This document shows, one piece after another, positions 45,682-55,532 of a DNA stretch of 64,000 nt; the first letter of the stretch is position 1, and the number at the start of each line of letters is the position of its first letter. The DNA is taken from NCBI GenBank assembly GCA_036346395.1, contig CM070611.1, positions 23,508,473-23,572,472 on the forward strand, written 5' to 3'. The position numbers and the translations under genes are program-made. The notes below the pieces were generated by a model that saw only the letters and a program-made list of their open reading frames with translations, ran no database searches and had not been told where the DNA came from. The stretch comes from Hsuehochloa calcarea (lineage: Eukaryota; Streptophyta; Magnoliopsida; Poales; Poaceae).

Positions 45682-46111
45682 GGCAAGTCCCTTTAGTTTT
45701 TCAGCTCCAATGTGTGTGCACACATCCATACTGATGTCTCCCTCCATGGAAATATTCAAATCCGGTATGCCTTTTACTAAATGTTCCATACTGGTGTCAG
45801 GTCTCAACTGGCTCCTGTTCTGATTATGGGGAACTTCAGTGATCGGTTGTGTCAAGTCCTTCTTATCTTTTTTCGCTAGGCGTCCCCGATTACTTTGGAT
45901 TCGAGGAGTCGGAGTTCTCATTCTTTTGTCCTGAGACCTCTGGACGAGATTAGGGATACCTTCCATTTTCTTTGGTATTTCAATCCTCTCCGGTGCATTA
46001 CGTGCAGCCACATGCGACTTGGTCACACTTTTCAAATTACTAAAGTGGTCAAACAGTTTATTCGCTAATGATTGCAAATCAATTATCTTCTGGACTTCTC
46101 TATTTGCGTCA
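45682..46111 (-). pseudogene. Element J segment between integrase and reverse transcriptase
   Basis: The minus strand reads REVQKIIDLQSLANKLFDHF then KSVTKSHVAARNAPERIEIP, a conserved copia linker before RT. It is bordered by insertion K on one side and I on the other. Confidence 0.8.
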
Positions 46112-49100
46112 TGTAGGGACCCGAAAATGTATATCAGGAACCCTCTATGTATTCTGAACTAGTCCTAGATCAATAGCTAGCCCACACAGGAAACAGTGAT
46201 GAAATAACATCTATTTATTCGATTTAATTAAAAAAGATCTCAAAAATAACAAATAGTAATAATAACTCGACCTTAAGGTCAACGTTTATTTAACTTGCCA
46301 CGTAGGGCTAAAGAAACATATAAACTCTTGCAGCGGAACAGAAAACTTGGAAAAGTCAATCAACATGCCCACATGCAATCGAGTGGAGAACGCATCCTAA
46401 TCCGCAAAACCTTCATAGTCCTCCTTCTGGAAGAACTCTTGAGTAGCTTGGTATTCTTCAACTGATCAACAAAGACATAAGCTGTGGGTACATAAAGCAC
46501 TCAGCCAGCCGTAGGTTAATATATGCAAATAGTATTCATGCAAGGTTTGCCAAATGTTAGCTGTATGGTTCTTTTGCAGAAAGCATCATTTACGATAAAT
46601 ACAATAAATAGACTGAAATATGTATTTAAAAAGAATAATAAATAAGTAAACAATTACTTTGAAACAACCAGTGAACTTCTCATTCACTTTCCAACTAAAC
46701 CAATGATAAGTAAATCCTCAATTCACCAATCGAAACAAACCACCAAGTGAATTTCCCATTCACCAAACGAACATTATATTCATCAAGTGAACTTCTCATT
46801 CACACTCCGACATATTTTTTTTTGAAGAAACTCTATCTCTCGTGTGAAATCCACGAGCACGTCCATAACCGCGTACGCGACTATTCGAATAGTTTTACAC
46901 TCTGTAGAGGTTGTACAGCTTGACCAACAAGACACGACTTCTCTAGTTTGTTTGACATCCGTTGATACCACTTATCACTACCTTACGTAAGCAGTCTAGA
47001 GCACGTGACAAACCCTTTACAGAGCTCCTTCTTAATCCTGTTCTGCCCGCTAAGGATTCAACACTGAATGTCTAACCGACCAGACAGGGCCCCCTCTTGC
47101 GCCATTGTGAGTACGTCCCTTGTAACTCACACTTACAAGACAGAACCGAAATTGAGACATTGCTAATTAATCAACCATGTCCCGCCCATACAGGACATGT
47201 GGTTATACGGTTAAGACACAGTTCAATGACGCACAAGATTAAGTCCTTGAAAAGTTACTCAAACGATCTTACCACAACCCACAACGTGTTAAATCCACAC
47301 CCTTAATCCACCATCCACTCACCCGAGCGAAATGCTATTTTGTTTAGCCAATGACATCCCCTGTCATGGTACTCAAATTTTAACAACAGTGGCTAACCAC
47401 CACAATTCCATATATAATTAAGTCAAGATTAATCATTATGACACATGTGATAATGAACACATCGTAACTAAGCTTGACTAATCATTAATACGATATCCAT
47501 GTTGGTAATACAAATATATCCAACTAAAATTATCCATACTAGGGTGACAAATGATTCATGACATTCAAATAATCAAAGAAGGCATAATGACAATAGGTGA
47601 TAGCTAATCCCAAAACAGTTGATATAAAGATAGCATGCATTTGTATAAAATAATATACTTTTGAAATCATATGTTCAATATGATCAAAGGACTACGGCTT
47701 GCCTTGTAATAGATCCTGATATTGGTCTTGATCTTGATATACTCCTCCTTGCTCAAAATTGACTGAAGTAGCAACGTCTGCTTGGAAAGAAAGAAAATAA
47801 AATAAATAAATACAAAATAGAGATTAAAAACTCTAAAAATTAATTAAAAATATTATATAAATAGAGCTCGAATTTAGATCAATTTAGAAATTCAGATGGA
47901 CTCAATCGGAGTTCGGATGAAGAGGATATGGGTTTTGGAAGTTTGAAATCTCATAAAATCAGGAAAATCATAATTTATGCATTTATTGAATTGTTTTTCC
48001 AAGGAAAAGACAATAATGATGTCAGCTGACATCAGCAATGGATTTTTTTGAAGAAAAAGAGAAATTGAAATTGACAAGTGGGACCCACTTAGCATTGAGA
48101 TGGGTGCACGGTGGACTAGGTTAGACTCAGATGGGTCTTTAGTCTGCCACTCGGTTTGCTGACAAGGACGCCAACCAAGCAAAGATGATGACGTGGCCGA
48201 AGAGGTGGCGGCTGAGGTGTCAAGAGAGATAACGACAAGGGACAGCAGAGGACATGGCCGACGGTGAGGTCTTCGGGTGATGACGAAAACGGCAAGGGAG
48301 TGGCGTCCAAGAGAATCAAGGGAAGCACAAGGTTCGCAATAACTCCATGAGCACATTGATGAGTTCGGAACGACTAGAAGATGACCGGAGCGACGACCAT
48401 AATGAGTTGATCGTAAAAGTAGAATATGGTCGGCGGCGATAATTCGGCGACGGAGAAGCAAAGAGGGGGTGGGGATCAGACGAAGGTGATAAAAGACACG
48501 CTTTGACACGCATAGGAAGGCACGAGGCTCACCGGGGACGCAGATCAACGAGCGAGCGGCGCGGCCGGACTTGGGGCTAAGTGGCGACGGAAGTTCGGTG
48601 CACTTCGGCCGAAGATGACGTGAGCCCTTGTAAGAACGTGGCGGCGCGGTTTCAATGGAGAAGACGACGCGGCCTGAGGAGGTCCGATGGTGAAGAATTC
48701 CAGCGAACAAGGAGCTTCGGGGGTCTTCGGTTCCTGACAAAGTGCAGCGCAACAAAAACGATCCTGGAGTGGAGACCTAGGGTTTTGGGGAGAGGACGCA
48801 CGGGCAAAAAAAAAAATGACGCAACCGGCTTTTTAAATAGTGCTGAGAAAGGGGAGGAGTCCGGCGCGATTGTGTGAAGCTCTCGGACTCGACAAACGAC
48901 CCTCGGAGAACACGATGCGCACGTGGCAATTAGCGGTGGGTCCCATTGGCAGTAAAAGAAAAGGAAAGGGGGAAGGCTGGGTCTTGCCTAGCGCACCGTT
49001 CGGGCGGGCTGGTTCACGCGCACAAGAAAGCAAAGGTGCGGCCCGAACGATTCAAGGCTGGCGCGGCTCGGCGCTGAAGGGAAACGGGAGCGTCTGGGCC

Positions 49101-49599
49101 GGTTGGCTCAGCCCAGAGGAACAACACCAAGGAGAAATGGCCGGGAACCGGACCAAGTAATGAATGGGTTGGCTCGGTTGACAAACGGAGCAGGAAAGAG
49201 AAAAGATGGTGGGCCGGCCAAAGGAACTATAGAAAATACCGGCCGTGGAGAAATGGTAACGGGCCAAAAGAAGAAACGTGTGCCGAGGAAAAGAAAGGAG
49301 CCCAAGAGGGAATTTCGGAATAAAGAAAGGATTTCTGATTTTAGGAAATGAAGATGAATGAAATTGAGCTCAAACAAATCACAAATAAATCCCAAATATT
49401 ATAAAAAATTCCATTAAATTATATGGAACACACGGAACTCAAATAAATCAACTTTTAATTTAGTTGAAGTTTAGATTATTCACATTAAATATTTTTGATT
49501 TATGAAAATTCAATTTAAGCTTCAACTTTAATAAGAAAATTCGAATGGTTATTTTTATTTTTAAAACTTCAAAAACAGACCAAATTTTGGGATGTTACA
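46112..49599 (-). mobile_element. Solo LTR K, gypsy-like, 3.5 kb
   Basis: It begins TGTAGGGACCCG and ends TTTTGGGATGTTACA. The flanks are CGTCA (46107-46111) and CTTCA (49600-49604), a TSD with one mismatch. It is homologous to G along its length (ATGCCCACATGCAATCGAG; CTATTCGAATAG). It has no internal domain. The 287-codon frame at 47892-48755 on the minus strand lies wholly inside this LTR and shows no known domain, so I do not call it a gene. It separates the integrase of J from the RT linker. Confidence 0.85.
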
Positions 49600-49604
49600 C
49601 TTCA

Positions 49605-50566
49605 GTAGTGCGCGAGTCATGTGCATGGATTTCCGTGGCTTGTCACGTTATTTTCTAATATTTTTCATCAAATGGTTGATTTCTTCCCCCTAATGACGGC
49701 AAACTATCATCATCATATATGTTGTCAGCGAAGCGAGCTGTATGCAAATCTTCAGTCATGGGGTCCAGTTACCTGATTATGGATGCTGTTTCAAAACCAA
49801 CGTATATCCCAAACTTTTGGAGAGGGCCCATTGCAGTTCGTTGCTGTGGTGGTATAGGTACATAAATCTTGCAACAAAACCTTCATAGATGAGAGATTTT
49901 CAGTGCAGCCCTTGCGCTAGTTGAATAGGTGAATGGATGTTATATACCGATTGTCAAAAATTGATGAGAGTTGTTGCGTGTAGGACCGCGTGTCCCCAAT
50001 ATGTAGTTGGTAAATTACAATTCTGCAAGAGCGGTCGGCAAAAAATTTAATTCTTTTAATTAATGTATCTGCTAGTTCATTCTGGGTGTGGACATGTGGT
50101 ACAGAATGTTCAACGTTAATTCACATTGCCATACAATAACCATCAAATGCATTTGAAGTAAATTCTCTAGCATGTCCATTCTGATGGACTTCACATGATG
50201 ATCAGAGAAATTAGTCTTAATTTTAATTATTTGCGAGATCAGCTTTGCAAAAGCATAGTTTCTCGTAGACAATAAGCATACAACGACCATTTCGAGGAAG
50301 CATCGATGAGCACCATAAAGTACCTAAATGGCCATAACAGGGGCTGTATAGGACCGCAAATATCTCCCCTGGATACGGTCCAGGAATGCAGGGATTTCAT
50401 TCTTTACTTTCAGAGTAGAAGGCATAGTAATTAGTTTCCCGGTGGCACTTACGGGGCACACAAAATCTTCCAGATTTGGAAAATTCTTTATATTGACATT
50501 ATGTCCCTGAGAATTAGCAATTATATTTCTCATCATTCTAAGACCGGGGTAGCCTAATCTATCATG
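49605..50566 (-). pseudogene. Element J integrase
   Basis: The minus strand reads GPIQPLSGPFRYFMVLID, with a catalytic-type Asp, then IRMDMLENLL, a frameshifted version of the second catalytic block, and HTQNGLADTLIKRIKF in another frame. These are copia integrase core phrases. Several frameshifts and stops break it. Confidence 0.85.
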
Positions 50567-51007
50567 CTAGAGACAGAAAAGTTCAGAGCTTCTAAAAGTG
50601 ATTTTCAAGACAGTATAGGCTACAAGTGCCTTAATGTGAGTGTAGTATATCAAAGATTCATATAAAGAAAGTCGTTCTAATACCCTTTTTCTATTTTCTT
50701 TGCGCTTTGTAATGAGCAGGTATTCCTTACCATACTCTTCTCCAGTCTCTACGTGGAGACCGTTAGCGCGAATATCTTTAAAGATTAAGAGAGTCATAGT
50801 CGATTCTGGGTACAACAAGGTTTCTTCAATGACGAATGTTGTGCCCATTGGGAGTATAATTGTGGCTCTTCCTAAGCCTACTATACAAGTATCGCTATCT
50901 GTAATTGTCATAAGACTACTAGCATTCTTGTTGATCGATTGAATTTTTTTTGTCTCTCTTAATATGGTATTTTTTGTGCCGCTATCTGCTGAGCACACTT
51001 CCTCCAT
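50567..51007 (-). pseudogene. Element J protease and pre-integrase region
   Basis: The minus strand reads CSADSGTKNTILRE. The DSGT at 50975-50986 is the aspartic protease active site. The frame runs on to the pre-integrase HDRLGYPGL, where the expected Trp before HDRLG is a TAG stop. Confidence 0.85.
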
Positions 51008-51461
51008 AGGGCGCTACACGCGTTCTGATATATAAAGTATTTATTAATATGGGGTAGGAAACAATCCACACACGTAAGTACAATACTTCAAAACAAAACA
51101 CAACTTGCTATTATTAATACGGGAAAAAGTCTTGCAAAACTCATCATAAGAATTTATTACTTTGCCCTCCTAGAGCTTACAACCATTATTCAAAATTTAA
51201 TATTCTATCACAACCATAAACTGCAAATGACTATAAAATCTAAGTGCAATGCGTGCACTAGATCGAATCAGCGAAGTATGAATAAACTTCTGGCTGAATC
51301 TGCTCCATGTCCAACTTCTCTTCTTAGGCAACTACAGCTGCTGCCGCTGTGATGTCTAAAGAAGGTGTGATGGGTGCTGCTACTGAGTTGTCCACATCCA
51401 TGGGTGCAACCCATGACTATGGATCCTCTGTGCCTGCAATGGCGAGGTGTGGCTCATGTTG
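51008..51461. other. Element J gag-pol joint, unassigned
   Basis: AT-rich sequence between the gag remains and protease. No frame is convincing. Confidence 0.4.
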
Positions 51462-52166
51462 TCATTTTCTCTTCTTCTTAGACTTGAAAGCATCAATCAC
51501 GCGCTGCGGCTCACGATAGACATGTGACCAATATCCCCAAGTGCCACATTTGTAGCAATTTTGGTCCTGCTGACCATATGGCTTCTCATCATGCTTCTTT
51601 TGTTCGTCCTTCTTGGATTGAGCATTTTGCTTGGTTTTGTAACCCATAACCTTACCCTTCTTGCCTCTTTCTTTTGAGTAAGGTTTCCTCACCTTTTAGC
51701 TACTTGCATTGACTTCATGACCAACTTTGCTACTAGGCGGCTGTGAGACGTAATTTTTTCTGAGAGCGTCATCTTGAGCTTCTGCAACTTGCATCATGTC
51801 AATCAGTTCGGTATACTCCTTGTAGCCATCCTTACGATAGTTGCGTGCGGATTGCACCGCGTTTGGGTGAAAGGTAGAGAGAGTTTTCTCGATCTTCTGC
51901 TCATCTGTGGTTACCTTACCACAGAGTTGAAGACTTGTACAAATTCTGTGCAATGCATAACAGAATTGTACTCCCCCACGGTCTTGCAGTCAGCAAAACG
52001 TAGTTCCATTCCTGCTCTTCTGTGCGGCCCATAAAGCTAGTGCGTTCTTTTCTGCCATATACTCATTCTTGAGCGTTAGGTAGAGATGGTGTCAGAGGCA
52101 ATGAAGTGCTTGATCACCCTCCTCAACAGTTGGAGTGACGTCATTCAAGGTGTCAAGTCCAATAGC
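51462..52166 (-). pseudogene. Element J gag, C-terminal part
   Basis: The minus strand reads TDEQKIEKTLSTFHPNAV then YTELIDMMQVAEAQ, typical of the UBN2-type gag. A Lys-rich stretch leads to a degenerate zinc knuckle, CYKCGTWGYWSHVYR, in which the His and the last Cys are both Tyr. There are stops near 51693 and 51960-52090. Solo LTR L interrupts the N-terminal side. Confidence 0.82.
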
Positions 52167-52279
52167 TGTTGGAAATATGCCCTAGAGGCAATCATAGAGA
52201 TGATGATATTTTATTATGTTCATGATTTTGATAATATGTTATCGTGTTCCTTGATTGAATCATTTGTTATAGATCAATA

Positions 52280-52440
52280 AGTATGTGACTTGTTGCTGGA
52301 ACTCTTTAACTTATATGATGTCATTCTAAATATATCTCTGGTCGGAGGTCACTGGTCGGAACACCAGTGACTCTCCGACCAGAGATACATTTAGAATGAC
52401 ATCATATAAGTTAAAGAGTTCCACCAACAAGTTACATACT
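52280..52440. repeat. 161-base hairpin inside LTR L
   Basis: Left arm 52280-52346 and right arm 52374-52440 are inverted copies of 67 bases with about three mismatches. The 27 bases between them fold again (GTCACTGGT with ACCAGTGAC). The loop phrase CTGGTCGGAACACCAGTGAC recurs right after the hairpin (52440-52459). Confidence 0.92.
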
Positions 52441-53423
52441 GGTCGGAACACCAGTGACTCTATGACTAGCACATATATTGATTGATGACGTTGTTTCACC
52501 AGTCATGGATATAGGGATATCGAATCAATAATGTGAGCTCATGTTAGAGAACATAGGGCTGGATAGACCCATCACTGAGACACTACTGAGATTGTTATGA
52601 ATCCATGTGTCATTAGTTGGTCTCGAGTAATGATAATGTATAATCCTTAGACCTGATATCAGCATGGTTCCCTACATGTGTAATAGCACTCTTAGGGGTT
52701 GCCAAACGCTACTCGTAACTAGGTAGTTATAAAGGTAGCTTTCGGGTATGCTATGAAACATGCAGAGGGATATGACTGGCCGAGATGGGATTTGCCCCTC
52801 CTAACATAACATGAGAGATATCTCTGGGCCCCTCGTGGTGATCGGATAAAGAAAGTGCATGGCCATACCACTAGTGGTTGAAGTGTCGACCACATGAAGT
52901 TATCCGACACTCGATCGAGAAAGTATTAAACAGTCCATGGATGACACATCATCTCACCTGGAGTTCAACTAGACATCGTGAGGCAAAGGGAGAATGCATG
53001 AGTAGGTCGCTTAGTTCGATCAGTTACGGACTAGTCGTATGGAGATATGAGCTGGTCGTAGATTGGTCGAACGTAATCACAGAATGATAAGAATCTGGTC
53101 GTAAGAAGTTACGAACTGGTCGTGACCAAATACAACCTGGTCGTATAGAGATACGAACTGGTCGTAAGTGGTGAGGACCTGGTCATAGATCATATTACAT
53201 CAAGGTTCATCCGATATTCTATGTGTCTTCAGGAATCGTTATGTGCTACTAGGTACCGCTAATGACTGGTGGTCGGAAAAGAGTTTCCGAGTCATAACCA
53301 ATTACACATGAACCTGTAGGGTCACACACTTAAAGGGCTTGAATTTGTTTTGGATGGTGATCTGAATTCATATAGGTCACGAGTTCCTAATGGGCCTCAA
53401 GGTCGAGACCCATCATGGATGCC

Positions 53424-53430
53424 TATATAA
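53424..53430 (+). promoter_or_regulatory. TATA box of LTR L
   Basis: TATATAA in the context GCCTATATAAAGAAG, a good core promoter match. Confidence 0.55.
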
Positions 53431-53625
53431 AGAAGGGCGGTGGCATGGGGTGGAGAAAAAAGAAGATGATCTTTGGAAGAACTCCCGAAACCCTAAAAGC
53501 CACGCCTTCTCAACTACGCTGCCAGTGCTAGCACTCCAGCGCATGGTGATCCTGCCTAGTACGTGTGGATACATCGAAGGTGTTGTTGCGAAGCATCAAC
53601 ACTAGGAAGATCTGCGACTCGTGAC

Positions 53626-53724
53626 GACCACTCGGAGGAGAAGTCGCGTGGTGAGTACGACCATTCGGAGGAGCAGACGCGCTACGAGTATGACCACTCG
53701 AAGAAGGAGACGCGTCATGAGTAC
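53626..53724 (+). repeat. Three tandem 33-base units in LTR L
   Basis: Units at 53626-53658, 53659-53691 and 53692-53724. They keep one open frame and encode an 11-residue repeat of the form DHSEEKSRGEY. The 73-codon frame around them (53563-53784) is not a known gene. Confidence 0.8.
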
Positions 53725-53881
53725 GACTACGACTGCATCAACTCGCTACGACGACTCTACTTCGCTACGAGTCGGCGCGTCTAGCGGTAATCTCGTGATC
53801 TATTACTTGCGGTGGTTGTTTGGTTGCGCGGTAAATTTTTTGTTTGTGCTATTGTAGCCTTGCCCGTATCCCAACAATAGC

Positions 53882-54329
53882 AGCATATAGCTTCTTAGCT
53901 CTAAGTACGATTTCAACATCTGATGTCTAAGTCAGGTAATTGTGGCTATGCTCGGTCAGCTCTTCGAACTATCAGTTCATTATGCCAGTCATCTACATAT
54001 TCATGTAAAGATTTCATAAGATTACTGCTAGTAATTTGCATAAAATAGTTGCAAAAATTCTCATAATATTCCCGTATTTTTCTATGCATTTATCATAATT
54101 TATTGTTATTTTCAGTGATTAAAAGCAATATAAACAATCACAGATAATCAAAACAGCAAATACAATACATAAATTGCATAGAAATAATAACAACAGAGTT
54201 AAATATACTTCAAATGCAAAAACCGATTCAAAATTTGAATTCCTGAGACCCTTTTCTGCTGGAAAATGAATTTTCGGTGAATTTTGCTATTTTCAAGGGC
54301 TAAATCGCAAATTTTTAGTTCTAATTTTT
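53882..54329 (-). pseudogene. Element J gag, N-terminal remains
   Basis: Minus-strand phrases such as YVDDWHNELIVRRADRA occur at 53930-54000, but stops are frequent. I assign it to gag by position only. Confidence 0.4.
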
Positions 54330-55268
54330 TTACGTAATTTCAGGAAAACCTAAGGGCCTTTTGCAAATTTTGGGTTTTTCTTCTTTTTCTCGATTTTTTT
54401 GGATCGTGCACGGCCGATTCACCCTTTGTTCACCGGTGGCGGCGCCCACTGGGCTGCGAAGCGACGGCGACGCAGCGGTGTTTCGAGCGCTCGATGGCGG
54501 GTGAGGTGGCGCCGTGCGTGGCGTCTGTGATGGCGACCATGCGGGGTGGCCGGAGAGGGAAAAGGCGCCCGGTGCGGCGCGGTGTCGCAGCCGCTCTGCG
54601 TGGCGGGGCACGACTTGGGAGGGCGAGATGCGAGATGGCGGTCTTGCGAAGACCATCGCGGCGCTTCAAGCGTGGCGAGCGGCCGTGGAGGCTGTTGTCG
54701 CGCGCGGTGATCTTGCGAGCGGTCGGCGGCGGCGTACGCCGTCGGTGGTGGCGTGGCGGCGTGACACTCCGTGCTCTTCTTCCTTTTTTGTGATGTTTTG
54801 CAGGTGGCGGCGCGGCGCTCCCGGGGAGGGCTTGTGCGGGGGTGGCGTGGCTGGTGGAGGCCGACAGCAAGTCGGCGGCGATGCACAACTCCAGGCCGTG
54901 CGTCGGCCGATTGTTTTGTGTACTATTCATCTGAGAACACACTGTTCATCTGAGTACTTTTCATGCAATCCACCGATCGGCTTGGCCGAGACTTCACGTC
55001 GGCTCGCGGTAGATTAGAACGGATTTGCAATTTCTAATCTACGGTACAATCGACATCCACTTTTCTATGCAATCTACTGATCGACATTGTGCCGGCGACT
55101 TCAAGTCGACTCGCGGTAGATTAGAGCGGATTTGCACTGTAAAAAAATCAAATCTAGAAAGCCAAATTTACAGAATTGAAAGCAATCTAGAAAAAATAAT
55201 TCAATCTACGAGCGTCGTTCTTCGACGGTTACCTTTCGATCTGAGGAGTGTCGATCGTGCTGATAATA
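54330..55268 (-). other. Element J 5' leader, GC-rich
   Basis: GC-rich sequence between gag and the 5' LTR. About 70 bases at 54962-55030 are repeated at 55066-55136 (shared TCGCGGTAGATTAGA and CGGATTTGCA). The overlapping frames at 54419-54942 are compositional. Confidence 0.6.
55256..55266 (-). other. Candidate primer binding site of element J
   Basis: The minus strand reads TTATCAGCACG two bases after the 5' LTR. It shares ATCAG with the tRNA-Met type TGGTATCAGAGC but is otherwise different, so the primer is uncertain. Confidence 0.4.
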
Positions 55269-55527
55269 TATTGAGGAACCGTCGTTAGCGAGTCCAGTTC
55301 GAGCGATTACCTCGTAGACAAACACAAAATCGTAATAACGATGCAAGAATATAAGAACATAATAGTAGATTGAACAGAGAGATATGAGAGGTTTTCTGAT
55401 TTCTCTTTATTGCTCTTGTGCAAACTGTTGTACAATGGTTGGAATCCTTCTCTTTTATATAGGTTATTGGATGGATGATGAGTTTATGTTAGGCCAGGAC
55501 TTCCTATCTGAATCTGATTTTTTAACA
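55269..55527 (-). repeat. Element J 5' LTR
   Basis: It matches 38968-39226 with many substitutions, which points to an old insertion. A TATA-like TATATAAAA is on the minus strand at about 55454-55462. Confidence 0.85.
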
Positions 55528-55532
55528 CATAC

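Larger units (their letters stand above)
52167..53876 (+). mobile_element. Solo LTR L, BARE/RIRE1-like copia, 1710 bp, TSD ATAGC
   Basis: It begins TGTTGGAAATATGCCCTAGA, the hallmark start of grass BARE-type LTRs, and ends TATCCCAACA. ATAGC is on both sides (52162-52166 and 53877-53881). A TATA box (TATATAA, 53424-53430) fits plus-sense transcription. No internal domain. It carries a long hairpin and a 33-base triple repeat described separately. Confidence 0.94.
38968..55527 (-). mobile_element. Ty1-copia element J, decayed, split by three insertions; TSD CATAC
   Basis: Two 259-base LTRs (38968-39226 and 55269-55527) are flanked by CATAC (38963-38967 and 55528-55532). On the minus strand the order is leader, gag, protease, integrase, reverse transcriptase, RNase H, the copia order. 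Without I, K, L and their duplicated TSDs it would be about 6.9 kb. All genes are broken, and the LTRs have diverged, so it is old. It is the only element in the window with a recognisable retroviral-type pol. Confidence 0.93.

Noticed and set aside
47892..48755. 287-codon frame on the minus strand
   Set aside because: It is wholly inside solo LTR K, with no domain or codon pattern of a real gene; relatives such as G do not keep the frame.
54419..55017. Frames of 155-170 codons on both strands
   Set aside because: Compositional frames in the GC-rich leader of copia element J.
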